The notes: generated by a model not told the origin, from the letters alone. Shown: positions 1-7,932, counted from the first letter of the stretch. The stretch: 35,436 bases of DNA from Bacillus sp. 123MFChir2 (GCF_000383235.1 NZ_KB910965.1:1-35436); one strand, 5' to 3'. Numbers and translations are program-made.

Positions 1-243
1 GTTCCCGTGCTATTTGGCACAACATCAAATGCGGTGTTCAATCAGTTGTTCACAGCTATGATTGCCTACGTTTTACTAAAATTTCTTCACGTAAAAGGTA
101 GTAAGAAAAAACATATCAAACCGTTGTCATTCGCAGGTTTCACACGCCTGTTTCTTTGTGATACTCTGCCGTTTGAGTGGAGAATTTGTTTGAAAGAAAT
201 ACTGGCATTCCATCGGCAAATAAGTCAAATGGATACTGTATAA
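1..243 (+). mobile_element. IS transposase, C-terminal fragment (runs off the left edge)
   Basis: The frame is open from base 1, so this is the 3' end of a longer gene that begins outside the window. The translation (about 80 residues) contains FGTTSNAVFNQLFTAMIAY followed by a basic tail. That resembles the end of DDE transposases of the IS4 type, where a helix after the catalytic Glu carries an N-A-V...Q...A-Y-L-L pattern. Family assignment is by resemblance only. It converges tail to tail with a truncated ABC-exporter gene whose reading frame stops 11 bases further on, so the element's right end probably lies within about 244-275. Confidence 0.6.
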
Positions 244-253
244 TTTTGGTTAA

Positions 254-523
254 TCAACACGTGTGATAATTTTTTGTATTTTCTACTATAGAACTAATTG
301 TTCCTAATAATAATTGAATTGATAATAGTATAAGTGCATATCTATAATCTCCATTGGTATCTGTCACTAATTCCGAAACTACATTAATCAATTCCTTAGT
401 TATATATATACCTATTACAGGTATAAAGCTTAAAATGATTGTACATATAAGGGTGAATATTAACCATAGCTTGCCTTTTTTCCAAAGGTATTTAGCTGTT
501 TTTAGATATGTATTGTTTGCCAC
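254..523 (-). pseudogene. ABC exporter, N-terminal membrane part only (truncated)
   Basis: Eighty-nine codons start at GTG 523, which has a GGAG site 8 bases upstream. The product has a basic N-terminus (LKTAKYLWKKGKLW), one long hydrophobic helix with IPVIGIYITKELIN, and the start of a second helix. This is how the membrane domain of fused ABC exporters (lantibiotic or peptide type) begins. The remaining roughly 500 residues, including the whole ATPase domain, are missing. The frame ends within a dozen bases of the neighbouring transposase stop, so insertion of that element (or a deletion from it) probably cut the gene. A non-functional remnant is the likeliest reading. Confidence 0.6.
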
Positions 524-639
524 TAGAAATTCTCCAATTCTCCATGATATATTTTTATGAAAATTATGTGCTATTTTGTAAGAAATACTATGTTCATGCT
601 TTTAATAATCTGGTTTATATGTAGAATGTTGAAGAATGA

Positions 640-781
640 CTGCTTGTAGATGTAGAGGATGGTAAGTTGATACTCGCTACAGAATTTAATGCTAAAGAAA
701 AAACAATACGATTCTTGCGAAAAAAAATATCCTAAATTAGTAAAATATGTAACTATTTTAACTGAAAAGTCAAAAAAATGA
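640..781 (+). pseudogene. Frameshifted remnant of an unrecognised gene
   Basis: After a stop at 637-639 the frame reads LLVDVEDGKLILATEF, continues to IRFLRKK, and then meets a stop in IS*. Shifting frame inside the run of eight A at about 719-727 restores a natural continuation, KKYPKLVKYVTILTEKSKK, before a stop at 779-781. No start codon or ribosome site precedes it. The coherent amino-acid composition across the shift suggests the 3' end of a real gene that has decayed. I do not recognise the family. Confidence 0.4.
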
Positions 782-887
782 AATGGTAAATTGGATAATT
801 TTGTGTGTTAAAAGAAGAGCATATTCAAAATTAAAATGCAGAGTAAGAGTGACGGGAAAGATATATACATTTTTATTTTAAACACAA

Positions 888-930
888 AAAGCAAGCACAT
901 TCTTACAAAATTAGAAAGTGCTTGTTTTTT
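888..930. terminator. Rho-independent terminator-like hairpin
   Basis: CAAGCAC (892-898) pairs with GTGCTTG (918-924). A-rich sequence lies before it and TTTTTT after it, so it could end transcripts on either strand. It follows the frameshifted remnant at 640-781. Confidence 0.6.
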
Positions 931-931
931 C

Positions 932-1474
932 TATAAGGCTCAAACATACTTGAACCAATTTTAGAATGATAAAATACATATAAATGTTTCGGATTTATGA
1001 ATATAGGGTGTTTATTTGTACTAAAACTTCCAAGGAATCACTTATTCTTCAAATTATTTCCGTACCAAAACTAGACATATATTTAAAAACTCACAACCCA
1101 ACTCATTTATATCTAAATGAAAACTAGCTCCTTAATGTACAGGGAACCGGCTAAAATGTGTCTAAATTGTGTCTAAACGTACAATTTTTTACTTTTGGTG
1201 ACGTGACCCCTAATAGCGAGTGGTCTTAGTCCAATCGAAGGATTAGCTGGGCTAAACGGACTTGTCACATAAACGTTCGTTTTTGTTACGTTTTGTGTTT
1301 GAAAATATGAAATATCTTAACCGTTGAATTAGCTGTAACAAAATACTGTATCAAAAATAATTCGTCACAATATTAATTCGATACCTTTTTGTTACGCTTA
1401 TTGTTTTTGAATTGGTATTTTCTGTCTTATTCCCCTTTTTCGGGGGTTGGGCAAAGAAACCCTATCTAAAATTG
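932..1474. other. Gene-free stretch, probably the inner end of a Tn3-family transposon
   Basis: I see no convincing coding sequence here in any frame. The right part (1265-1400) contains repeated TTTTGTTACG-type motifs described separately. The part around 1155-1180 has two TGTGTCTAAA words 13 bases apart. Because the inner side of the 38-bp repeat at 1475-1512 faces left, this stretch would be inside that transposon. How far it extends, and whether the truncated ABC exporter and the IS belong to it, cannot be told because no partner repeat lies in the window. Confidence 0.4.
1280..1396. repeat. Three TTTTGTTACG-type motifs, possible resolution site
   Basis: TTTTTGTTACG occurs at 1280-1290 and again at 1386-1396 in the same orientation. 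An inverted near-copy, CTGTAACAAAA, lies between them at 1333-1343. GTCAC words also recur at 1264 and 1364. Ordered direct and inverted recombinase-binding motifs just inside a terminal repeat are what Tn3-family resolution sites look like. No recombinase gene is in the window, so the role is inferred. Confidence 0.35.
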
Positions 1475-1512
1475 CTTAGCGTATGTTTTCGTTAAAATGT
1501 GGGCGGGGCCCC
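1475..1512 (-). repeat. 38-bp terminal inverted repeat of Tn3-family type
   Basis: Read on the minus strand, this starts GGGGCCCCGCCC and ends CATACGCTAAG, and is exactly 38 bases long. GGGG at the outer end, TAAG at the inner end and a 38-bp length are the hallmarks of Tn3-family ends; the ends of Tn21 and Tn4430 also finish in CACGCTAAG. The outer end faces right (1512), so the transposon body lies to the left. The next bases (TATAA, 1513-1517) would be one copy of a 5-bp target duplication. No second end is visible, so this may be a solo or truncated end. Confidence 0.65.
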
Positions 1513-1611
1513 TATAATATGTAACATTATATAAATTCTCTTGTTTTTGTAAGAGAGGATAGCTATTGTTATTTCTTTATTTTACAGAGTAGTTTAGGAT
1601 GTCTTTCATTT

Positions 1612-1851
1612 TCAATTTTCTTCTGTCCACTTTTTCACTTTCTCTACATCTTCCTAAATCGAGACAATATCTTTGCTTTTCCGTAGACGAAACAGCCATT
1701 GTTGAATGGTCTCAAATGGTCGATGTGGTTCATGTTGTGGTAACGCTCGCTCCCACTGCGCAACAGCGGCTCTAATTTTATTGTCTGGTAAAACTTGCTG
1801 AATAGTAACCTCCCAGATCAATAGCAATAATAACTACCGATTATCCCCCGC
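1612..1851 (-). pseudogene. Remnant of transglutaminase-like membrane protein (third gene of the moxR operon)
   Basis: Directly downstream of the DUF58 gene, one frame reads GDNR, a stop (1834-1836), LLLLLIWEV, then VLPDNKIRAAVAQWERALPQ and PFETIQQWLFRLRKSKD, another stop, and finally EDVEKVKKWTEEN before the stop at 1612-1614. In Bacillus, a moxR-DUF58 pair is normally followed by a roughly 700-residue protein with several N-terminal membrane helices, a transglutaminase core and a C-terminal DUF4129-type domain. What remains looks like the first few residues joined to the last 60 or so, with the middle deleted and two in-frame stops. The identification rests on context and on the tail sequence. 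Confidence 0.55.
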
Positions 1852-1855
1852 TACT

Positions 1856-2956
1856 TTATTTCACCACTTGCAACCATCCCCCATGTTTTCCAGGGGGATT
1901 CCCAATAATGATTGGAATAGCTCCAACTTCTTGCTGGCGGAAACCTGTTTGATAAAAAAAGGAAGAAGATAGCGGGACATCTCGATCTGTTAAGGTCGAC
2001 AATAATTGTAATGTTTTATGCAATTGTTTTCGATATTTCCCAGACGTTATATGGACAACTCCGTTTTCGCACATACTATTCACCCATAGTTCAAATGAAC
2101 AATCTTGTGCTATTAGTTCCCGGCAAACGCCCGCTGTTACTTCGATTAAATACTCTATATCAGTACGCAGTGTATATCCCGTTGAACCTAATACATTTAA
2201 ATAGACCGCATATCGATCACCTTGCGTATATTCATACTTTTTTGCACTTAATACACCTGTTTTTGCAGTTGCTCCCCAATGAATTGCTCGAAAAGATTCC
2301 TGTTCATATGCCTTTACGCCAATGATTTTCGTTTCATCATAAAGAGGTGATACAGCGGCCGTTCGAAATCCGTGCTTCCAACTATTTGTTTCTGGAATAT
2401 TTATTTTGGCAATGCGAGGATAAATACGAAAACACGGCATTTGTTGCTTCCGAATCGGGATGTGAATTGTAATGAGATGAAATGGATCAGACAAAATGAT
2501 TTCAGCTTCTTGCCAGCTTTGCAGTCCTCTTTGCTGCGCAGATACATGTAAATCGATCTCTACCGTTTCCTGCTTTTTCAGCTGCAAAGAAATACGATAC
2601 GAATGAACTGATTGCTCTAATTTTCCTTCCGGCCATTGCCATTTCATATGTTCATCTGAGCGAAACCGAAAAGCAACTTCAAAAATCGGCAGTTTCGTTG
2701 GATTTACAATATGTACACGACAATGCCCAGTCTCGTCGATAAAAAGACGGTCGTGTTGCTGTGTTATTTCACAATATATTTGCGTAGCTTTTCGAACATA
2801 CCAATGAGCAAAACTAACCATCAGCAAATAGAAAAAAGCAATTACAAACAGAAAGAAATTTTGTACAAATAGCCACATGAGTATTGTAATAAAAGCGACA
2901 CTCCATGCAACATACGTTTCCACAAACGGACGTTTAATTGTTAATTTCTCTTTCAT
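1856..2956 (-). CDS. DUF58 domain protein
   Basis: This 366-residue protein of unknown biochemical role is normally paired with a MoxR ATPase and probably acts at the membrane. Two hydrophobic segments lie near residues 12-45 (YVAWSVAFITILMWLFVQNF and the following helix). A long beta-rich region follows, then the DUF58 core with the characteristic stretch FRAIHWGATAKTG and YEYTQGDRYAVYLN (a von Willebrand A-like fold). The start at ATG 2956 is chosen because it overlaps the moxR stop as ATGA; an in-frame start further upstream would run deep into moxR. The partner gene downstream is destroyed, so the complex may be incomplete. Confidence 0.85.
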   Translation of the reverse strand: MKEKLTIKRPFVETYVAWSVAFITILMWLFVQNFFLFVIAFFYLLMVSFAHWYVRKATQIYCEITQQHDRLFIDETGHCRVHIVNPTKLPIFEVAFRFRSDEHMKWQWPEGKLEQSVHSYRISLQLKKQETVEIDLHVSAQQRGLQSWQEAEIILSDPFHLITIHIPIRKQQMPCFRIYPRIAKINIPETNSWKHGFRTAAVSPLYDETKIIGVKAYEQESFRAIHWGATAKTGVLSAKKYEYTQGDRYAVYLNVLGSTGYTLRTDIEYLIEVTAGVCRELIAQDCSFELWVNSMCENGVVHITSGKYRKQLHKTLQLLSTLTDRDVPLSSSFFYQTGFRQQEVGAIPIIIGNPPGKHGGWLQVVK

Positions 2957-3882
2957 ACATTCTCCACTGGAACAGCTACTTGCCCCAAAATTTCTTTCAT
3001 TACATGTGCTTTCGTTGTTTTCATATCTCCTTCTATGCTGAGAGTTAATCGGTGCGCACATACCGGCTCTGCTAGCGTATAAAAATCATCCGGTGTACAA
3101 AACTCTCTTCCCTTTAATAACGCCCGGGCCTGCGCTGCTTTCATGAAAGCTAATGAACCACGAGGACTTACCCCAATTTCAACAAGTTCATGCTGACGTG
3201 TCTTCTCCACAATATCTAATAAATAATCTTCCACTTCTTCATGAATTTCAACCTGCTTTGCTTGTTCTTGTAAAAATAGAATATCCGCAAGAGACACAAC
3301 ACTTTGTAAACTGCCCATCGGGTCTTGTTTACGAAAACGACGTAACATCTCCTTTTCATGCACTCGACTTGGATACCCTTGCCTGATCGTTAATAAAAAA
3401 CGGTCTAACTGTGCATCCGGAAGTGGAAAAGTACCGGCAGACTCTAATGGATTTTGCGTCGCAAGTACAATAAATGGCTGCGGCAACACATGCGTTTCTC
3501 CCGCAATGGTAACTGTACGTTCCTCCATTACTTCTAATAAAGCTGACTGTGTACGCGGTACGGCACGATTAATTTCATCAACTAGTACGATATTCGCAAA
3601 AATCGGGCCCATCCTCGTTTTAAAATCAGATTCTTTCATATCAAAATACTCTAAACCGACTACATCTCCTGGCAATGTATCTGATGTAAACTGTACACGC
3701 TGAAATTTTCCATCTATACTTTTCGCAAGACTTTTCGCTAATGATGTCTTCCCCGTTCCCGGAACGTCTTCTAATAAAACATGTCCGTTTGCTACCAATG
3801 CAATCATTGCTAAATCAATAACCTCCTCTTTTCCTACAATTACTTGCGAGACATTTTCTCGAATTCTCTCTAAAATCGACAT
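2953..3882 (-). CDS. MoxR-family AAA+ ATPase
   Basis: This 309-residue AAA+ ATPase belongs to the MoxR class, whose members act as chaperones for partner proteins containing von Willebrand A-like domains. The Walker A motif PGTGKTS is at 41-47 and the Walker B motif LVDEINR has Asp102-Glu103. A sensor region ATQNPLESAGTFPLPDAQLD follows, and there is a C-terminal lid domain with SPRGS. The length is typical. A GGGAGG site lies upstream of the ATG at 3882. It is the first gene of a minus-strand operon, coupled by ATGA to the DUF58 gene. The 200-odd bases upstream (3883-4092) hold no gene. Confidence 0.9.
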   Translation of the reverse strand: MSILERIRENVSQVIVGKEEVIDLAMIALVANGHVLLEDVPGTGKTSLAKSLAKSIDGKFQRVQFTSDTLPGDVVGLEYFDMKESDFKTRMGPIFANIVLVDEINRAVPRTQSALLEVMEERTVTIAGETHVLPQPFIVLATQNPLESAGTFPLPDAQLDRFLLTIRQGYPSRVHEKEMLRRFRKQDPMGSLQSVVSLADILFLQEQAKQVEIHEEVEDYLLDIVEKTRQHELVEIGVSPRGSLAFMKAAQARALLKGREFCTPDDFYTLAEPVCAHRLTLSIEGDMKTTKAHVMKEILGQVAVPVENV

Positions 3883-4092
3883 ACCCTTCTCATCCTCCCT
3901 TTCTTATTTTCCGTTTTTTCTGATATTTATTTGTAGTATATCAGAATTTATATATTTACCGTTTATTTTTGTGAGATTTTTTGTAAAATAAGTTTCCCTT
4001 TTACATATACTAATTGTAAAAAAGATACATGTTGTAAACTCTAATCAAAAACGAAAGTTCTAAAAAATTCACAATTTATCCCAAAAAAAGAT

Positions 4093-4121
4093 TTGCAAAA
4101 ATAATTTAAATACTGTATATT
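4093..4121 (+). promoter_or_regulatory. Sigma-A-type promoter for the thrS transcript
   Basis: TTGCAA (4093-4098) and TATATT (4116-4121) are separated by exactly 17 bases. The predicted start, about 4128, lies just ahead of the first T-box leader, so the transcript would contain both leaders and the synthetase. Confidence 0.6.
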
Positions 4122-4134
4122 ATGAATCAACATA

Positions 4135-4397
4135 CTAATGCTATAAAAAAGCAACGAAAAGGACACGAGATATTCTTACGGTTTTACAGAGAAGGAAGAG
4201 TTGCTGAGATCTTCCTAACGCAGGAGAATATACTTACCACCTTGGAGCTGTATTGGGGAAATAAAGTATCCAATGCCGTAGACGCTACGTTACAGCGCAC
4301 GGAGCCATCGACACTTTTTTAAGTACGATGGGAATCTGGGTGGAACCACGGGTATTAACGCACTCGTCCCTGTTTTAGGGATGAGTGCGTTTTTTAT
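4135..4397 (+). promoter_or_regulatory. T-box leader 1 (threonine)
   Basis: This is a T-box riboswitch, in which uncharged tRNA pairs with a specifier codon and with the T-box bulge to prevent termination. The T-box core GGGTGGAACCACGGG spans about 4338-4352. The terminator hairpin is ACGCACTCGTCCC (4358-4370) pairing with GGGATGAGTGCGT (4378-4390), followed by T-rich sequence. A probable specifier is ACC (4236-4238), a threonine codon followed by A, in ATACTTACCACC. This matches the downstream threonyl-tRNA synthetase. A small open frame across this leader is a by-product and not a gene. Confidence 0.88.
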
Positions 4398-4665
4398 TTT
4401 CTTAATTCATATAACAATTAGCTATGAAAAGGACACGAGATATTCTTACGGTTTTACAGAGAAGGAAGAGTTGCTGAGATCTTCCTAAACGCAGGAGAAT
4501 ATACTTACCACCTCGGAGCTGTATTGGGGAAACATAGTATCCAATACCGTAGACGCTACGTTACAGCGCACGGAGCCATCGACACTTTTTTAAGTGCGAT
4601 GGGAATCTGGGTGGAACCACGGGTATTAACGCACTCGTCCCTATTTTAGGGATGAGTGCGTTTTT
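4156..4665 (+). repeat. Tandem duplication of the T-box unit
   Basis: Unit 1 (4156-4395) and unit 2 (4426-4665) are about 97 percent identical by eye and in direct orientation, separated by a 30-base AT-rich spacer. The identity includes parts of the leader that need not be conserved for function, which suggests a recent duplication or gene conversion. Confidence 0.85.
4358..4396 (+). terminator. T-box 1 terminator
   Basis: A 13-bp stem (4358-4370 with 4378-4390, one G-U pair) with a TGTTTTA loop is followed by TTTTTATTTT. It is the regulated attenuator of the first T-box, and the T-box core just upstream supplies the competing antiterminator strand. Confidence 0.85.
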
Positions 4666-4670
4666 TTATA
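4415..4670 (+). promoter_or_regulatory. T-box leader 2 (threonine), near-copy of leader 1
   Basis: A second complete T-box lies directly before thrS, with specifier candidate ACC (4507-4509), T-box core GGGTGGAACCACGGG (about 4609-4623) and its own terminator. It differs from leader 1 by only a handful of bases over about 240: one inserted A and a few substitutions, including the loop change CCCTGTTT to CCCTATTT. With two attenuators in series, RNA polymerase must pass both, each needing an uncharged tRNA-Thr. B. subtilis thrZ is known for multiple tandem T-boxes. Confidence 0.88.
4629..4668 (+). terminator. T-box 2 terminator
   Basis: A 13-bp stem (4629-4641 with 4649-4661) is followed by a T run. 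It is the last attenuator before the thrS ribosome site. Confidence 0.85.
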
Positions 4671-4691
4671 TTATGAAATGGAGTGATAATG

Positions 4692-6614
4692 ATGAGTAAC
4701 AAAATGATGCAAATTCGTTTTCCAAATGGTCGTGAACAGGAGTATATAAAAGGAACTACATTAGAGGCAATTGCAGAATCAATTAGTCCTGGTTTAAAAA
4801 AGAAAGCTATTGCCGGAAAAGTGAATCAGCAACTAGTTGATTTACGTAGAGGAATACAGGAAGATGCAGAAATTGAGATTCTAACTTTAGAATCAAAAGA
4901 AGGCCTAGATGTATTGAGGCATACAGCAGCCCATATATTAGCACAAGCCGTTAAAAGAATACATGGTCACATCAATTTAGGCGTTGGTCCTGTTATTGAA
5001 AATGGCTTTTACTATGATATGGATCTTCCAAATAGTATTGCAGTTGAAGAATTAGTTCAAATTGAACAAGAGATGCAAAACATTATTGATGAAAATTTAG
5101 AAATTCAACGAATCGAAGTAAGCCGCGATGAAGCAAAACAAATATTTGAAGAGCTCGGTGATCATTTAAAACTAGAGCTATTACAAGATATCCCTGCTGA
5201 TCAAAACATAACTCTTTACAAACAAGGTGAATTTGTAGACTTATGCCGCGGACCACATTTACCATCTACTGGCTTTATGAAAGCTTTTAAATTAACAAAT
5301 GTTTCAGGAGCATATTGGCGTGGTGACAGTAATAACCAAGTCCTTCAAAGAATTTATGGGGTTGCCTTCCCTACTAAAAAAGAGCTAGATGAGTATGTAA
5401 TCTTTTTAGAAGAAGCTGCAAAACGCAATCATCGTAAATTAGGCAATGAACTAGAATTATTTATGTTCTCTGAGGAAGCCCCAGGAATGCCATTTTATTT
5501 ACCAAAGGGACAAATTATCCGAAATGAAATGGAAGCTTTTTTAAGAGGGATTCAACAAAAGCGTAATTATCAAGAAGTCCGTACTCCGCTTATGATGAAT
5601 CAAAGACTATGGGAGAACTCCGGTCATTGGGACCATTATAAAGAGAATATGTATTTCACAGAAGTTGATCATGGAAAATTTGCCTTGAAGCCAATGAACT
5701 GCCCTGGCCACATGCTGATGTTTAGAAATAAGTTGCATTCTTATCGTGATTTACCAGTTCGAATGGCTGAATTTGGGCAAGTACATCGCCACGAATTTAG
5801 CGGTGCATTAAATGGACTTCTTAGAGTTCGTACATTCTGTCAAGATGATGCTCATATTTTTGTAGCACCTGAACAAATTGAAAATGAAATAAAAGAAGTA
5901 ATTAATTTAATCGATTATGTATATCGTACATTCGGCTTTGAATATGAAGTTGAACTCTCTACAAGACCAGAAAATTCAATGGGAGATGACGAGTTATGGA
6001 ACAAGGCGGAAGGTGCTCTGCAAAGTGTTCTAGAACAACTAAATTTCCGCTATAAAATCAACGAAGGTGACGGAGCATTTTACGGACCGAAAATTGACTT
6101 CCATATTAAAGACGCTTTAAATAGAAGCCATCAATGCGCAACTGTACAGCTCGATTTCCAAATGCCGGAGAAATTTAATTTAAGCTATATTAATGAAAAA
6201 AATGAAAAACAACGTCCTGTTGTCATTCACCGTGCTGTATTCGGTTCAATCGATCGATTCTTTGGCATCTTAATCGAACATTTTTCCGGAGCATTCCCAA
6301 CATGGTTAGCTCCTGTACAAGCGAAAATTATTCCTGTATCTGTTGAAGCGCATGAACAATACGCAAAAGAAATAGAAGAAAAGTTAAAAGATGCTGGTAT
6401 ACGAGTAGAACTTGATCTTCGCAATGAAAAACTCGGCTATAAAATGCGAGAAGCGCAAGTTCAAAAAATCCCATATGTCCTTGTTGTTGGTGACCAAGAA
6501 GCCGAGCGTAACGAAGTAAACGTGCGAGAATACGGAGAACAACAATCTAAAGCTGTACGATTTGACGAATTCTTCGCAAATATTCAGCAGGAAATTCAGA
6601 ATAGAAGCTTATAA
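4692..6614 (+). CDS. thrS: Threonyl-tRNA synthetase (T-box-controlled copy)
   Basis: This cytosolic class II synthetase charges tRNA-Thr. The 640 residues include an N-terminal TGS domain (1-62), an editing domain with HTAAH (77-81) and CRGPH, a catalytic core with CPGH, GQVHRHEFSGAL and RVRTFCQDDAHIF, and a C-terminal anticodon-binding domain (from about 535). The conserved Zn-binding Cys and His residues are present. The frame also offers GTG 4683 and ATG 4689. ATG 4692 is preferred because GGAG (4680-4683) then sits 8 bases away. Bacilli often carry a constitutive thrS and an inducible second copy (thrZ). The tandem T-boxes suggest this may be the inducible one, but the window alone cannot decide. 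Confidence 0.95.
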   Translation: MSNKMMQIRFPNGREQEYIKGTTLEAIAESISPGLKKKAIAGKVNQQLVDLRRGIQEDAEIEILTLESKEGLDVLRHTAAHILAQAVKRIHGHINLGVGPVIENGFYYDMDLPNSIAVEELVQIEQEMQNIIDENLEIQRIEVSRDEAKQIFEELGDHLKLELLQDIPADQNITLYKQGEFVDLCRGPHLPSTGFMKAFKLTNVSGAYWRGDSNNQVLQRIYGVAFPTKKELDEYVIFLEEAAKRNHRKLGNELELFMFSEEAPGMPFYLPKGQIIRNEMEAFLRGIQQKRNYQEVRTPLMMNQRLWENSGHWDHYKENMYFTEVDHGKFALKPMNCPGHMLMFRNKLHSYRDLPVRMAEFGQVHRHEFSGALNGLLRVRTFCQDDAHIFVAPEQIENEIKEVINLIDYVYRTFGFEYEVELSTRPENSMGDDELWNKAEGALQSVLEQLNFRYKINEGDGAFYGPKIDFHIKDALNRSHQCATVQLDFQMPEKFNLSYINEKNEKQRPVVIHRAVFGSIDRFFGILIEHFSGAFPTWLAPVQAKIIPVSVEAHEQYAKEIEEKLKDAGIRVELDLRNEKLGYKMREAQVQKIPYVLVVGDQEAERNEVNVREYGEQQSKAVRFDEFFANIQQEIQNRSL

Positions 6615-6709
6615 CAGAAAAGAAAACGCAAGAAAGCCATAAAACTGTAGGTTTAGAATAAAGTTTGATTAAAAATCACTTCAAATTACTAATTTCACTG
6701 CATATAAAG

Positions 6710-6762
6710 AGCTATCGTTTTGAATAAAGATTGATCACAACGATAGCTTACTTTTATTTTTA
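6710..6762 (+). terminator. Terminator after thrS
   Basis: AGCTATCGTT (6710-6719) pairs with AACGATAGCT (6739-6748), a 10-bp stem with a 19-base loop, followed by TACTTTTATTTTT. It lies about 100 bases after the thrS stop. Confidence 0.7.
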
Positions 6763-6859
6763 AGAACTGTTTTTTATAAAAAAATTGTAATCATTTTAAT
6801 GCTCTTTATTCCACTAAAGTTTTAGCTGTTAGTTCAAGAAGATTAATTATTATTTTTAT

Positions 6860-7135
6860 GGGTCTACACCAAAGTCTGTTCTTGACGTAAAAAAAGCATA
6901 AAAAAACATCTGTTACCTGTTATGATGAAAGTACCACCCATCAACGTAACGAGGTATACAGATGCACTCTTATTCTACCAATATTTTATTAAATTTGCCA
7001 GAACTAAATATTTGCCTGATTCACGAAGAAACGGATGCCTTTCTCCTGAACGTAGAACCGGTCACGCGCACGCAGCCTTGTCCGTGTTGCGGTTCTGAGC
7101 ACGTCATTCGTCGTGGGGTTGCTTATACAAGAAAA
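6860..7135 (+). mobile_element. Truncated ISL3-family element, left end and start of the transposase
   Basis: The piece begins near GGGTCTACACCAAAG at 6860, the likely left terminal repeat, preceded by AT-rich sequence. About 100 bases later a transposase starts at ATG 6962 with a GAGG site. Its first 58 or so residues contain the four-cysteine-type N-terminal zinc motif CPCCGS typical of ISL3 transposases. Homology stops around GVAYTRK, and the reading frame then runs into the 3' part of an unrelated minus-strand gene. The right end of the element is missing. Confidence 0.6.
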
Positions 7136-7195
7136 CTGTTTCAGTTTTCTACTCTACTTAAATTATTTATTCAATTCAGCTTTTACCTGTTTTAA
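6962..7195 (+). pseudogene. ISL3-type transposase, N-terminal fragment
   Basis: It encodes 77 codons, against about 400 for an intact ISL3 transposase. Residues 1-58 look genuine (MHSYSTNILLNLPELNICL, then CPCCGSEHVIRRG, a zinc-binding DNA-recognition module). The last 20 or so residues are read through foreign DNA that overlaps the end of the DUF6241-like gene. The catalytic domain is absent, so it is inactive. Confidence 0.65.
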
Positions 7196-7648
7196 AAGAT
7201 ATTCTCTTTCTTGCTCCGGTGTAGTTTCTTGGTATGCTTTACCATCGTTGCCGTCTTTCCATTTACTCAACATATTATGCTCTTTAACTATCTGAGAAAA
7301 ATCACCGTGTTCCCATCGATCTATGATCACACGGTACTCTCCGAAATGTTTTAAATAAATCGGAGTGCTTTCAGTGATCATCTTTTTTACTTTCTTAATA
7401 TTCTCGGGACTCATTTTGATGAATCCCTCTTTTTTATCGGATAATACCTTTTGATTAGACATTTTAAGCATTGCATCGATTATATGTTTATCAGATTCAA
7501 GATATCCACTGACTTCTTCACCTTTGACGGAATTGATCATTTTCTCTTCTTTGTCATTACTGAGATAAGCCGCAGCTTTAAAGCCTATTAAAACACCGAT
7601 TGCTATACAAAAAACTAAAATCAACGATACTTTCATTATTTTTCTCAT
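7163..7648 (-). CDS. Small membrane-anchored protein, DUF6241-like
   Basis: The 161 residues consist of an N-terminal hydrophobic segment (about 6-30, VSLILVFCIAIGVLIGF) and a charged, probably extracytoplasmic domain with IIDAMLKMSNQKV, KMSPENIKKVKK and a C-terminal HGDFSQIVKEHNMLSKW. I associate this pattern with the DUF6241 family of Bacillus, whose function is unknown. Its 3' end abuts the truncated ISL3 element, but the C-terminus looks complete. An inverted repeat, AGAAAACTG/CAGTTTTCT (7130-7150), lies just past the stop. Confidence 0.65.
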   Translation of the reverse strand: MRKIMKVSLILVFCIAIGVLIGFKAAAYLSNDKEEKMINSVKGEEVSGYLESDKHIIDAMLKMSNQKVLSDKKEGFIKMSPENIKKVKKMITESTPIYLKHFGEYRVIIDRWEHGDFSQIVKEHNMLSKWKDGNDGKAYQETTPEQEREYLLKQVKAELNK

Positions 7649-7756
7649 TCATCAACCCCACTTTGTTATGAAATGAATCTGTTTGCAATTTAGCTTTTAT
7701 AGAGTAGCTTAATATTTACGTAACTACTCAGTTACCCTGTAAAAAAAGAAAGAAAA

Positions 7757-7885
7757 GCATTTTTTTAGATGGTATAGAGAGACTGGCGAAGCATAGTAGC
7801 GGTCAGTGCCTTCTCCTGCCACGTACAAAGTTTTAAAACAGAGAAAGGCAGCCTGGTAGCGGTCCATTTTTACCTTCATGGCTGG
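7757..7885 (+). repeat. Dispersed repeat, copy A
   Basis: This intergenic stretch between the DUF6241-like gene and the HD gene matches 20172-20308 in the same orientation at roughly 70-75 percent by eye. Shared words include GTCAGTGCCTT, TCCTGCCACGT, CAAAGTTT, TTAAAACA and GTAGCGG, in the same order and at similar spacing. The core contains a GGTCAGTGCC-type imperfect inverted repeat. It resembles the bcr-type intergenic repeats known from the B. cereus group, but I cannot assign it to a numbered class. There is no gene inside. Confidence 0.65.
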
Positions 7886-7932
7886 AATTATACCCTTTAC
7901 TAAACTGCTAAATGCAATGTATGGCTGAGTAG

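Noticed and set aside
1140-1210. Minus-strand frame ending in NCTFRHNLDTF, looking like an integrase tail
   Set aside because: Too short and without any catalytic motif of tyrosine recombinases; could be chance.
4122-4322. A 66-codon open frame upstream of thrS
   Set aside because: It lies wholly inside the first T-box leader, and its sequence is explained by the conserved RNA elements.
7757-7885. The dispersed repeat as a known riboswitch
   Set aside because: No match to riboswitch cores I know (cyclic-di-GMP, fluoride, NiCo, cobalamin). The two copies sit by unrelated genes, which fits a repeat better.
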